In this document: piece by piece, positions 20,145 to 28,622 of the stretch
Position numbering within the stretch: the stretch's first letter is position 1
Layout: each line of letters starts with the position of its first letter
Assembly (NCBI RefSeq): GCF_007859315.1
Contig: NZ_VOHA01000008.1
Span: 1-64,000 of the forward strand
Direction of reading: 5' to 3'
From: Reyranella sp. CPCC 100927
Lineage (GTDB): Bacteria; Pseudomonadota; Alphaproteobacteria; Reyranellales; Reyranellaceae
DNA: 64,000 bases
The notes under the pieces: model-generated
What the model was told of the DNA's origin: nothing
Databases searched by the model: none
The model's input: the letters and a program-made list of their open reading frames with translations, nothing else
Program-made: the position numbers and the translations under genes

Positions 20145-20703
20145 GGCCCGGACTGTACGGCTTACCTTTTCCGTCGCGCGGATCGAACGCGTAAACCGGT
20201 CCCTCCCATTGACCGAAGTCTATGGCCGAGGAGAACCAGCCCGTTGAGTGGGAGTAGGTCTGCGGATCCCGCGGGGCAATGACATAGGCACCGCTGTATA
20301 TCGCGAACTCTCCCATCAAACGCATTCCGTCGCCCCACGTACCCTCGTTGCCGGGCTCAGTTCTGGCTGCGCCGCAAGCGTAGATCGTCACGCGCTGGAT
20401 CCATGGCTTCCAGACCTGCACCTTGTTGATGTTGCCCAGATGGAGTTTCTGTTTGCACAGAACCAGTCCGAATCCCGGTATCGGCGTGCTTGCGTCGGTT
20501 ACGCCGCGAACTGCGTTCGCGCTTACATAGGCACCATGGCAGATGATGATCAACTCGCTGAGGCCGCCCTGAGACTTGGCATACGATGCGACCCAGTTGA
20601 TGGAGCCGTCGATGTCGCTGTCTTCATTGCTGTGATGTGTGTTGGATGCCAATTTGGGCGATTCGCCTTCCACCCGTGTATCGTGCCAAAGCATGCGTCT
20701 CAT
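20134..20703 (-). CDS. Uncharacterised protein with a possible caspase-like (clan CD) core
   Basis: A 189-residue protein without a signal peptide. Two short segments resemble the catalytic His and Cys strands of caspase/CHAT-type peptidases: ELIIICHGAY (strand ending in HG) and QRVTIYACGAAR (strand ending in AC). Their order and spacing (about 60 residues) fit that fold. GGGAGA-like GGAGAAC precedes the ATG. It follows the OmpA/DUF4892 gene by 36 bp on the same strand and may be co-transcribed. Its 3' end overlaps the amnD fragment, so the native C-terminus may have been altered. Function unknown; the peptidase idea is inference. Confidence 0.6.
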   Translation of the reverse strand: MRRMLWHDTRVEGESPKLASNTHHSNEDSDIDGSINWVASYAKSQGGLSELIIICHGAYVSANAVRGVTDASTPIPGFGLVLCKQKLHLGNINKVQVWKPWIQRVTIYACGAARTEPGNEGTWGDGMRLMGEFAIYSGAYVIAPRDPQTYSHSTGWFSSAIDFGQWEGPVYAFDPRDGKGKPYSPGQMR

Positions 20704-20739
20704 GGACGTTCTCCGTGAACGATGTCGATGGGTCGACGT

Positions 20740-21822
20740 CTACTGCGGAACCAGCTCGGTACGGCGGTTGCGCGCGCGGCCGGCGTCGTCGGTGTTGGGT
20801 GCCACCGGGGCGAGCGGCCCGATGCCGTGACCGGTCAGCCGGGCGGCGGCAATGCCATGTGCCTGCACCAGCATCTGCACCACCGACTGCGATCGCCGGC
20901 GCGATAGATCCATGTTGTAGGCAAGCTGCCCCTGGTTGTCGGTGTGGCCAACGACATGCAGGCGCAGGTTCGGACTTGCCTGCATCAAGCGGGCGATCTC
21001 CTCGACCTGCGGTCGGCTTTCCGGCTTGATGTCGGCCTTGTCGAAATCGAACAGGATATTGTGCAGCACGATGCGGCCGTCGCGGTTGAGCGCGCTGTTC
21101 ATCTCGGGGACGCCAACCGTCACCATGCGCTGCTCGCGCGCCTTGGGTTCGATGATGGTCACCACAACAATGGTCCGCTCGTTGAGCGCCTTGCAGTAGA
21201 GGTCATTGCGCAGAGAGTAGGTGGCAATCGCGACATGGGCGTCGCCGTTGGGCGTCGGCACGCGCGCCGCGGCATAGCGCAGGCCCGATATATTCGACAC
21301 GACGCTGCAGTAGCCGTTGCTGTTGTATGGCGCGCGCAGCTCTGCCTTTGGATAAATCCGCATCATCAAGCTCTGGTCGCCACCGCCGCCGTCGCTGCTT
21401 CGACTGTTGTCGCCGCCACAGGCCTCGTCGCGGCAGCTGAACATGGCTTCGCCGCCGCGGGCCACGATCTCGTCCTGGTAATTGCTCATCACTTCGAGCG
21501 GGCTGCGCTGGGGCGGCACTACGTAGACGATGCGTGTCTTGCGTCCTTCCAGCGCCACGGCGCGTTCCGGCGCAAAGACCCTGTTGTTCATGCTGTCCCG
21601 CTTGTCAGCCACTTGCTTCAATGTGCTCACGGGCAGCTCGAACTCGTCGAACGCCATCTGCGCGTAGTCGACAATGAAGCTGCCGTCGTAGCGGCGCAGC
21701 AGCGGGTTGTCGCGCGCGTTGGGAATATCCCGCGTCGGAACCGTGGCGTCGGCGAGCGCCAGGTCGGGCGTGAGCATCACGGCCGTTGCGAGGACCAAAC
21801 CGAAACGACAGGGATGACGCAA
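20740..21822 (-). CDS. OmpA-family outer-membrane/periplasmic protein with DUF4892-like N-terminal region
   Basis: A 360-residue exported protein. A TTG start at 21822 is chosen because GGAGAG lies six bases upstream and the product then begins directly with a signal peptide (FGLVLATAVMLTPDLALADA). The middle region (YDGSFIVDYAQMAFDEFELP, then RIVYVVPPQRSPLEVMSNYQ) resembles DUF4892. The C-terminal OmpA-like peptidoglycan-binding domain shows LFDFDKADIKPES, LHVVGHTDNQG and ARNRRTELV. It probably tethers the envelope to peptidoglycan. It is the likely first gene of a pair with 20134-20703. Confidence 0.85.
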   Translation of the reverse strand: MRHPCRFGLVLATAVMLTPDLALADATVPTRDIPNARDNPLLRRYDGSFIVDYAQMAFDEFELPVSTLKQVADKRDSMNNRVFAPERAVALEGRKTRIVYVVPPQRSPLEVMSNYQDEIVARGGEAMFSCRDEACGGDNSRSSDGGGGDQSLMMRIYPKAELRAPYNSNGYCSVVSNISGLRYAAARVPTPNGDAHVAIATYSLRNDLYCKALNERTIVVVTIIEPKAREQRMVTVGVPEMNSALNRDGRIVLHNILFDFDKADIKPESRPQVEEIARLMQASPNLRLHVVGHTDNQGQLAYNMDLSRRRSQSVVQMLVQAHGIAAARLTGHGIGPLAPVAPNTDDAGRARNRRTELVPQ

Positions 21823-21944
21823 GGTCGACTCTCCACGGCAGACGGGACGGACACTGCGTGTCGCACGATGCCGACAGTGGAGATCAAAATGAGCCGGCGC
21901 GCCTCCTCCCAAAGGAGGAGGCACAAAACAGCCGGGCGTGGTTG

Positions 21945-23084
21945 TCAGCCGGGGCGGCGATGCAGTCCGCTGGATGACGCCAGCGCCAGCCGTATCAGCT
22001 CGGTCTGCCGCTGCGTGCCGGTCTTCTGGTAGCTGTGCTTGAGATGCGTCTTGACCGTGGTCCGTGACACGCCCAACTGGTCCGCCGCATCGGCGAGCGA
22101 TGGCGTGTCATGTGCGAGCAGCGCGACGAGCGCGGCCTCGGCCGGAGTCAACCCGTACGCCGTTTGCAGCGCGCTCGCCATATCAGGCGGCATGGCATCC
22201 GGGTCGGCGACGAAGATGGCAACCAGCACCCTGCTCGGCTCCAGGCCCACCGCATGAACCGGCACCGGAGACATCGCGACACCATAGGGCCGCGCACCCG
22301 ATCGCCGCGCCACGGCGAAGGTCTCACAGGCGGCCGCGTTACGGTCGGCCGTGGCCCTGATCCGCCGCCGCATCGCCGACGTGTCGGCCGGTCGCGCCGC
22401 GGTCAAGCGATCCCGCCGTGCCAGCAGACCGTCGGCCGCGCGCAGGATGCGCCGCGCGGCGCGATTGGCGTGCACGATCCGGCCATCGGGCTCGACCACG
22501 ATGATCGGATTGGCGGCGGTATCGAGCAGCGCACCGCAAAGCTCGCGTTGACCGGCCAGTGCACCCAGGCGCCGGCTGAAACCGACAGCCCGGACCAGAT
22601 GCGGCGACAAGGCCTGCAGCAACGCAACCTCGTCGGGTGCAAAATCGCCAAGGCGCCGGCCGCGGCAGAACATGATCGCGCCCACCGCCTGTGGTCCCGC
22701 CGACGTCACCAGGCCGAAATACGCGTGACGGTCCTGCGGCGCGCTCCATTCATTGTAGAACGGCGAGCGCATTAGGTTCTGTTTGGGCAGCAGCATCCAG
22801 TCGGCCGACGCCAGACCGGGCCGCAACCGCCGGAACGCCGGAAACAGCGGATTGAGTTCAGGCCTGTGGAATTCCCGATTGTACAGTGCCTGCCATTCGG
22901 GCTCGGCGCCGAATTCGCTGGAGAAACTCAACTGGTTGCCGTTGCCCACCGTCGTCGCCAGGATGCCGCCGTTGGCGCCGAAGCGCTCGCCGAGACGCAC
23001 CAGTGTCGTATCCCACAGTCTGGGTTCGACACCGGCCTCGTAGATCTGTCCGATCAGGTCGAGCACATCATCGGCAAGCGACAT
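21945..23084 (-). CDS. LuxR-family transcriptional regulator with PAS-like sensor region
   Basis: A 379-residue regulator whose C-terminal 65 residues form a LuxR/GerE HTH (YGLTPAEAALVALLAHDTPS, LADAADQLGVSRTTVKTHLK). A PAS-like stretch around residues 180-230 reads LLDTAANPIIVVEPDGRIVH then ANRAARRIL. The N-terminal part is typical of orphan alphaproteobacterial LuxR proteins. The start at 23084 has GAGGG about eight bases upstream; an upstream ATG at 23150 lacks one. It is divergent from the tyrS leader. The signal is unknown. Confidence 0.85.
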   Translation of the reverse strand: MSLADDVLDLIGQIYEAGVEPRLWDTTLVRLGERFGANGGILATTVGNGNQLSFSSEFGAEPEWQALYNREFHRPELNPLFPAFRRLRPGLASADWMLLPKQNLMRSPFYNEWSAPQDRHAYFGLVTSAGPQAVGAIMFCRGRRLGDFAPDEVALLQALSPHLVRAVGFSRRLGALAGQRELCGALLDTAANPIIVVEPDGRIVHANRAARRILRAADGLLARRDRLTAARPADTSAMRRRIRATADRNAAACETFAVARRSGARPYGVAMSPVPVHAVGLEPSRVLVAIFVADPDAMPPDMASALQTAYGLTPAEAALVALLAHDTPSLADAADQLGVSRTTVKTHLKHSYQKTGTQRQTELIRLALASSSGLHRRPG

Positions 23085-23287
23085 GTACAGCCCTCGTGGC
23101 AGCGACCGCGGATTCCAGGAGAGGCAGTGCATCGGAACGGAGAGAGCCACGTTCCGACAGCATCACACGCTGGTATTATATGAGCATTCGCTCACAGTCA
23201 AGAAAGTGTGTCTGCACACTGGTTTTTCAAGCTGATCCGATGCGATCCGGTTGCCTTGGCGAGGACCATCGGATAGAGGGCATATCC

Positions 23288-23338
23288 ATGATCAAGACCG
23301 CGCTCACCGCCGCTTTCTATTACGCGACGTTCCGATAG
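23288..23338 (+). CDS. Leader peptide of tyrS (tyrosine-codon attenuator)
   Basis: A 16-codon frame MIKTALTAAFYYATFR, preceded by AGAGGG at a 7-bp spacing, with two consecutive Tyr codons (TAT TAC, 23318-23323) between two Phe codons. It is followed within 30 bp by a GC-rich terminator hairpin and then tyrS. The arrangement matches classical ribosome-mediated attenuation: slow translation of Tyr codons when charged tRNA-Tyr is scarce would favour read-through. No homologue was checked; the call rests on the codons, ribosome site and alternative pairings seen here. Confidence 0.7.
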   Translation: MIKTALTAAFYYATFR

Positions 23339-23388
23339 GGGCGGCGCGGTTTTGACATGACCGAGACAAGCCGCCGTCAGGGCGGCTT
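23306..23388 (+). promoter_or_regulatory. tyrS attenuator: mutually exclusive hairpins 1:2, 2:3 and 3:4
   Basis: Four segments can pair alternately. Segment 1 is CGCCGC (23308-23313, inside the leader just before the Tyr codons) and pairs with segment 2 GCGGCG (23341-23346). Segment 2 GGCGGC (23340-23345) pairs with segment 3 GCCGCC (23370-23375). Segment 3 AAGCCGCC (23368-23375) pairs with segment 4 GGCGGCTT (23381-23388). A ribosome stalled on TAT TAC would cover segment 1 and free segment 2 to form the antiterminator. Pairings are exact by eye; energies were not computed. Confidence 0.7.
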
Positions 23389-23395
23389 TTGTTTT
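23368..23395 (+). terminator. Intrinsic terminator of the tyrS attenuator
   Basis: An 8-bp perfect stem AAGCCGCC / GGCGGCTT with a GTCAG loop, followed by TTGTTTT. It lies between the leader peptide stop and the tyrS ribosome site, so it would end transcription before tyrS unless the antiterminator forms. Confidence 0.8.
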
Positions 23396-23435
23396 CGGGC
23401 AATCCTCCTGGCGGCATACGGCCAGGAGACCTGCG

Positions 23436-24707
23436 ATGAGTGCAACCACCCCAACGGGCATCCCCGTCGAACCGCGTTCGGCCGTGCTGAGAACGCTGTT
23501 CGCGCGCGGTTACATCCATCAGGCGACCCATCTCGCCGGCCTCGATGAAGCGTTCGCGGCGGGTATCGTGCCCACCTACGCCGGCTTCGATGCGACCGCC
23601 GACAGTCTTCATGTCGGCCATATGCTGCCGATCATGGCACTGCGCCGGCTGCAGCAGGCCGGCCACAAGCCGATTGTGCTGATCGGCGGCGGAACGAGCC
23701 GCATCGGCGATCCAAGCTTTCGCTCGGAAGTCCGGCCGATGCTGAGCGCCGAGCAGATCGCTTCGAACATCGCCGGTATCCGCACAATCTTTGGCCGTCT
23801 CCTCACCTTCGGCGACGGACCGACCGACGCGGTCATGGTCGACAACGCCGACTGGCTGGGTGACCTGCGCTGGATCGAGATGCTGCGCGACATCGGCCGA
23901 CATTTCTCGGTGAACCGCATGCTGTCGTTCGACAGCGTGAAAGCGCGGCTGGACCGGCAGGAGACCCTGAGCTTCCTCGAGTTCAACTACATGATCCTGC
24001 AGGCATACGACTTCCTGGAGCTCTCACGTCGGCTCGGCGTGCGCCTCCAGATGGGTGGCGCCGACCAATGGGGCAACATCATCAACGGCATCGAGCTGAC
24101 GCGCCGCACCACGGGCGAGGCGGTATTCGGGCTTACGGTGCCGCTGCTCACCACGGCGTCGGGAGCCAAGATGGGCAAGACGGCGGCGGGCGCGGTGTGG
24201 CTCAATGCCGAGCGACTGTCGCCGTTCGACTACTGGCAGTTCTGGCGCAACGTCGAGGAGGCCGATGTCGGCCGCTTCCTGACGCTGTTCACGGACCTGC
24301 CGCTCGACGAAATCGAAGACCTGGCGGCAAGGCAGGGCGCGGCGTTGAACGCGGCCAAGGAGCGGCTTGCCGACGAGGCGACCGCGCTGGCCCACGGCGC
24401 GCATGCCGCACGACAAGCAGCGGAAACAGCCGGGCAAGCCTTCGGACGGGGAGCGGCCGCCGAGGGGTTGCCGGTCGTGACGGTGACGCGGACCGAGCTT
24501 GCAAGCGGCATCCCACTCGTCGACCTGATCGTACGCGCTGGCTTGGCGCGCTCAAAAGCGGAGGCCCGTCGCGCCATCGCCGGGCGCGGCGTGCGTCTCG
24601 ACGGCGCGTTGGTCACGGACGCCACGCGCGTCTGCCACGCGCAACCGGCTCCCGAGCGCCTCTCGCACGGGCGCAAGCGCCACGTGATCGTCAGCGTGAT
24701 GGACTGA
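23436..24707 (+). CDS. tyrS: Tyrosyl-tRNA synthetase
   Basis: Class I aminoacyl-tRNA synthetase charging tRNA-Tyr, 423 residues, full length. HIGH-type motif HVGH is at residues 59-62. The tyrosine pocket region is MILQAYDFLEL, with QMGGADQWGNI further on. The KMSKS-type loop reads KMGKT at about 245-249, as in the bacterial TyrS branch. A C-terminal S4 RNA-binding domain (about 356-420, LARSKAEARRAIAGRGVRLD) follows. Ribosome site CAGGAG precedes the ATG. Regulation by the leader peptide and terminator at 23288-23395 is strongly suggested. Whether it is the only TyrRS in the genome cannot be told. Confidence 0.95.
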   Translation: MSATTPTGIPVEPRSAVLRTLFARGYIHQATHLAGLDEAFAAGIVPTYAGFDATADSLHVGHMLPIMALRRLQQAGHKPIVLIGGGTSRIGDPSFRSEVRPMLSAEQIASNIAGIRTIFGRLLTFGDGPTDAVMVDNADWLGDLRWIEMLRDIGRHFSVNRMLSFDSVKARLDRQETLSFLEFNYMILQAYDFLELSRRLGVRLQMGGADQWGNIINGIELTRRTTGEAVFGLTVPLLTTASGAKMGKTAAGAVWLNAERLSPFDYWQFWRNVEEADVGRFLTLFTDLPLDEIEDLAARQGAALNAAKERLADEATALAHGAHAARQAAETAGQAFGRGAAAEGLPVVTVTRTELASGIPLVDLIVRAGLARSKAEARRAIAGRGVRLDGALVTDATRVCHAQPAPERLSHGRKRHVIVSVMD

Positions 24708-24724
24708 TGGACGGCACGCGAGGG

Positions 24725-26647
24725 CTACGGCTTCGACGGCGCCGCATCCTGCAGCCAGAACGTATCCGGCCGATAGATTCCGAAATACGCGCCGGGATGC
24801 CAGCTGTAGATGCCCGTCCGCGGCACATTGCGCAGCCGTCGACTGACCACGATCGGTTGGCGCGATCCGGCGATGACCCCGATGGTGAACTGCTGATCGG
24901 CATGCGCGGCCAGCAGCTCATGCCAGACCGCGCGCTGATCGGCTTCACCCGTCGCGCGCTCCCACTTGCCCAGCAGATCGATCAGTCGCTGCACTTCGGG
25001 AAGGTCGCTCGGCTCGCCGGCCTTGCCGTTGCTCTCGCGGTAGAGACCCCATTGCGGCCATTGCAGGTCGCCTTGCGTGGCGGGCACGAATTCGCGCGGG
25101 CTGGAGTTGCTCGTGGGCATCGCGTTCTCCACCCCTGCCCACACGGCGATCATGGTCTGGCCGGCAAAGACCCGCTTGCGAAAAAGGTCACGCGCATGGT
25201 TGCGGTACACCATCTTGATACCGACCTGGCGCCACGTCGATGCGATCAGGTTGAGGATGTCGGTCTGCTCCTTGGTGTCGCCGGCCATCTCCACGATCAG
25301 CTCCAGCGGGCGGCCGTTCGGGAGGCGCCGGATATCCCGGCCGCGCCGGGTCAGCCCGATGTCGTCGAGCAGGCGATTGGCGTGCTGCGGATCGAACGTC
25401 GTCCATTTCTCGCCATACTCCGGCCGATACAGCGCCGAGTCGGGGCGCACCGTGTTGTTGGACGGACGGGCAAGGCCTAAGAACACGGCTTCGTTGATCT
25501 CCTCGCGGTCGATCGCCAGCGACAGCGCGCGGCGGAAGCGAACGTCGCGAAACAGCGCGCGCAGAACCGGATCCACGTGATTGAAATTGGGGTACAGCGC
25601 CAGCTCCGAACCGGTCCCGGTCTCCCACAGGTACACCTCGAACGGAAAATTCTTCGAGCCTTTCTTCAGGTAGGTGTAGTTGTCGAACCTCAGGTAGATG
25701 GCTTGCAGGCCGGCTTCTCCCGTCCCGGCCTTGAGCGGGATGACCGAGGGTGACACGACGTTGAGGATCACGCGGTCGATGTAGGGCAACTGGACGCCCT
25801 GTGCGTCGATCCGGTGATAATAGGGGTTGCGCTCGAAGATCAGCCGCATCGACGGCAACCGCGTCTTGGGAATCCACGCCAGCAGCGACGGCATGTCGGG
25901 ATTGTCGTTGACGTACATCTGGTCCAGCCGGTGGTGCAACCGCATCCAGTCCTGCACCTGGAACCGCTTCATCGCCGCCTGCAGCGCGGCCGGTTCGGCG
26001 TACCTGGCGTGGAACTGGCGCAGGTAATGCGCCGGCCGATAGATGAACAGCGGAAGCGCGCGTGCCTGGGCCTCCAGGAAGTACGGATTGGGCGCGTGCC
26101 AGGTGAACCGTACGGTGCGGTCGTCGACCACGTCGAAGACAGGCGGCCGGCCCTCGACAAGCATCTCGACCGATGGGCCGTTGGGATTGAGGTCCCGGTT
26201 GTTGGCGACGTCCTCCCACCAGAAGCGAAAATCCTCGGCCGTGAACGGGTGGCCGTCCGACCAACGATGCCCCGGGCGCAGTCGAAAGGTAAACCGCCGC
26301 CCCTCCTCGACCGTATAGGACTCAAGGATGTCAGGCCGCAGCGCGAGATCGGTGCCGAAGGCCACGAGCCGGGCATAACCCAGCAGCGTCATCACACGCG
26401 TTTCCCGCTCCGACCCCACCAGCATCTCGATCGTGCCGCCCTTGCGCCCCGGCCCATCACTGCCGGCAAAGGTGCTTACGACCGACGGCACGGCAGGAAG
26501 CCGTTGCGCCAGCGGTGGCAGCGGCGCGACGTCACGGACCTGCGCCGGCGACGCACGGCTCCACGCCGCGGATGCGATCATCGCCATCGCCAACGTCAGG
26601 CTCCGAACGTGTTGTCGGCGTGTCTGGCGGACTGTCGTAAGGCCCAT
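24725..26647 (-). CDS. Peptide/nickel-type ABC transporter substrate-binding protein (SBP family 5), orphan
   Basis: A periplasmic receptor of the DppA/OppA superfamily, about 640 residues, at the large end for the family. The start at 26647 gives an N-terminal basic stretch and hydrophobic signal (LTLAMAMIASAAW, then SRASPAQV). Family segments include FTFRLRPGHRWSDGHPFTAE and FRRALSLAIDREEINEAVFL. No permease or ATPase genes adjoin it; the stop is convergent with tyrS. It may work with a transporter elsewhere or as a solute sensor. Confidence 0.85.
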   Translation of the reverse strand: MGLTTVRQTRRQHVRSLTLAMAMIASAAWSRASPAQVRDVAPLPPLAQRLPAVPSVVSTFAGSDGPGRKGGTIEMLVGSERETRVMTLLGYARLVAFGTDLALRPDILESYTVEEGRRFTFRLRPGHRWSDGHPFTAEDFRFWWEDVANNRDLNPNGPSVEMLVEGRPPVFDVVDDRTVRFTWHAPNPYFLEAQARALPLFIYRPAHYLRQFHARYAEPAALQAAMKRFQVQDWMRLHHRLDQMYVNDNPDMPSLLAWIPKTRLPSMRLIFERNPYYHRIDAQGVQLPYIDRVILNVVSPSVIPLKAGTGEAGLQAIYLRFDNYTYLKKGSKNFPFEVYLWETGTGSELALYPNFNHVDPVLRALFRDVRFRRALSLAIDREEINEAVFLGLARPSNNTVRPDSALYRPEYGEKWTTFDPQHANRLLDDIGLTRRGRDIRRLPNGRPLELIVEMAGDTKEQTDILNLIASTWRQVGIKMVYRNHARDLFRKRVFAGQTMIAVWAGVENAMPTSNSSPREFVPATQGDLQWPQWGLYRESNGKAGEPSDLPEVQRLIDLLGKWERATGEADQRAVWHELLAAHADQQFTIGVIAGSRQPIVVSRRLRNVPRTGIYSWHPGAYFGIYRPDTFWLQDAAPSKP

Positions 26648-26772
26648 CTGGTTCCCGCGAGCGCTGATCGGCGCTGATCCTTGTCGCAGGATATCAGCCA
26701 TTGCCGCGGCCACGCAGCGCTTGAGCGTCGCAGTGCGTCGCCGCACCCCGCCTCATCCGACGCGATGATGGC

Positions 26773-28350
26773 TCATGTCGCGCGGCGGGCGGCCTCTTCG
26801 CGCGCGGCTTCTGCCAGTTTGTGCTTCAGGATTTTTCCAGTCGAGCCGGCCGGCAGCGCCTCCAGGACAATGATCTCGGTCGGCCGCTTGTAGGCGGTCA
26901 GTTGGCCACTGGCATAGTCCATGAGTTCGCCTGAGGTGACGCATGACCCGGGCAGGAGTTGTACGAAGGCGACGACCTCCTCGTTACCCGCCACGGCACG
27001 TCCCACCACAGCCGATTGCACCACGCCGGGGTGGGCGTTGAGAACGGCCTCGACTTCGGCGGGATAGACGTTGAAACCGGAACGAATGATCAGCTCCTTG
27101 GAGCGCCCGGCGATGAACAAGGCATCGCCGTCGAACCGGGCCAAGTCGCCGGTGTTGAACCAGCCGTCGGCGTCGATCGCCGCCGCCGTGGCCTCCGGCG
27201 CCCGGTAGTAGCCGCGCATGACGTTGGGTCCACGGACGTGCAGTTCGCCGACATCGCCGGCGGCCACCGGCTTGCCATCGTGCCCGACCAGCCGCGTCTC
27301 GAGGCCCGGCAGGACAGTGCCGACAGACTCGTCCTGGCGCAGCGCCTCGTAGCGGACGCCGGAGATTCCCGGCGCACATTCCGTAATGCCGAACGCATTG
27401 AGCAGCGGCACGCCGAACTCGGTTTCGATCCGGCGCTTCAACGCCAGATCAAGCGGTGCGCCGGCCACGAACAGCCGCTGCAAGGCGCCACGCGGCAGCG
27501 TCTCCAGTCCGGCCACCTTCTTGTATTCCAGCAGACGCTGGTACGTCGCCGGCACACCGAACAGCATGGTCACATCGCCCCTGGCGATCGCGTCGGCCAG
27601 CGCCGCGGGATCGTATCGCGGCACGAGGTGTACGGTGCAGCCGGACATCAGCGATGCGATGAGGATGATGGAAAAGCCCACGATGTGCGACATCGGCAGC
27701 ACGCCGTAGATCTTGTCCGCCGGCTTGGGCTGGCGCAGGACGCCGGAGACGCGGGCGTTGAAGAGGATGTTGGCGTGCGTGAGCATCACGCCCTTGGGAT
27801 TGCCTGTCGTTCCCGAGGTGTAGAGCAGTGCCGCGACCTGCCGTGCCGCGTCGGCCTCGACCGGCTCCGGTACGGCAGCGTCGTTCAGGGGCCCGATCCC
27901 CAGCACGCCCAGGCGGCCCACGACCTGAAGCGTTGCCTCATGCCGCAACGCGTGTTGACGCGCCGGCTCGGAGATTTCCACGACATAGAGTACGCGGCGC
28001 GCGCCGCTGTGATCGCGGATCTGATCGATTTCACGATCGGACAGGCGCGGGTTGCCGACCACTGCCCAGGCGCCCAGTTCCGAGGACGCCAGCACGAGTG
28101 CCGCAAGGGCCAGGGAATTCTCTCCCACGATCATGACCCGATCGCCGGGCCGGACGCCGTAGCCCTCCAGGCTGGCCATCGTGTCCGCGACGATCGTCGG
28201 CAGTTCGCCATAGGTCCAGACAATGTCGCCGCCGATCAAGGCCGGATGGTCCGACTGCTGGCGCGCCGGCGTGCGGATGACATGGCTGATCCGATCGGGC
28301 AAGCCCGCCAGCAATGCCGCGGCTGCCTCCCTCGCCGTGCCTGAGTTCAT
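26773..28350 (-). CDS. Class I adenylate-forming enzyme (acyl-CoA synthetase)
   Basis: A 525-residue AMP-binding ligase that activates a carboxylic acid to its adenylate and then CoA thioester. Motifs seen: P-loop LLYTSGTTGNPKGVML, A5-like NAFGITECAPG, A7 WFNTGDLARFDGD, hinge GRSKELIIRSGFNVYPAEVE and the C-terminal catalytic Lys region PAGSTGKILKHKL. The substrate (fatty or aromatic acid) is not evident. It diverges from the nitronate monooxygenase gene across a 270-bp AT-rich interval with no recognisable gene, which must hold both promoters. Confidence 0.88.
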   Translation of the reverse strand: MNSGTAREAAAALLAGLPDRISHVIRTPARQQSDHPALIGGDIVWTYGELPTIVADTMASLEGYGVRPGDRVMIVGENSLALAALVLASSELGAWAVVGNPRLSDREIDQIRDHSGARRVLYVVEISEPARQHALRHEATLQVVGRLGVLGIGPLNDAAVPEPVEADAARQVAALLYTSGTTGNPKGVMLTHANILFNARVSGVLRQPKPADKIYGVLPMSHIVGFSIILIASLMSGCTVHLVPRYDPAALADAIARGDVTMLFGVPATYQRLLEYKKVAGLETLPRGALQRLFVAGAPLDLALKRRIETEFGVPLLNAFGITECAPGISGVRYEALRQDESVGTVLPGLETRLVGHDGKPVAAGDVGELHVRGPNVMRGYYRAPEATAAAIDADGWFNTGDLARFDGDALFIAGRSKELIIRSGFNVYPAEVEAVLNAHPGVVQSAVVGRAVAGNEEVVAFVQLLPGSCVTSGELMDYASGQLTAYKRPTEIIVLEALPAGSTGKILKHKLAEAAREEAARRAT

Positions 28351-28622
28351 GCTCGCCCCTGTTGTTGGATATCGCTGCCAACTCGTGCACTCACCTTCCG
28401 GATCATCAGTTCTATTTCAACACTCGTCAATTGCCCCTAATGGACATTTTTTGATTTAGTCCGTGAAAAATTCTAAATTGTCTGGTGTTTTTTCCACACT
28501 GATACTCAGCTGCGTCGAATGCGATGCGGCGTGCCGTTCAAGATTTCATCGCTGCGCTCGACGCAAAAACGTCTATTCTCGGCGCGGACTCGCGCAGGCG
28601 TGACAAGGAGAAACGAAGCCCC

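Noticed and set aside
28351-28622. A gene in the AT-rich interval between the acyl-CoA ligase and the nitronate monooxygenase
   Set aside because: Only short frames without ribosome sites or domain character occur; the region is best read as a divergent promoter.
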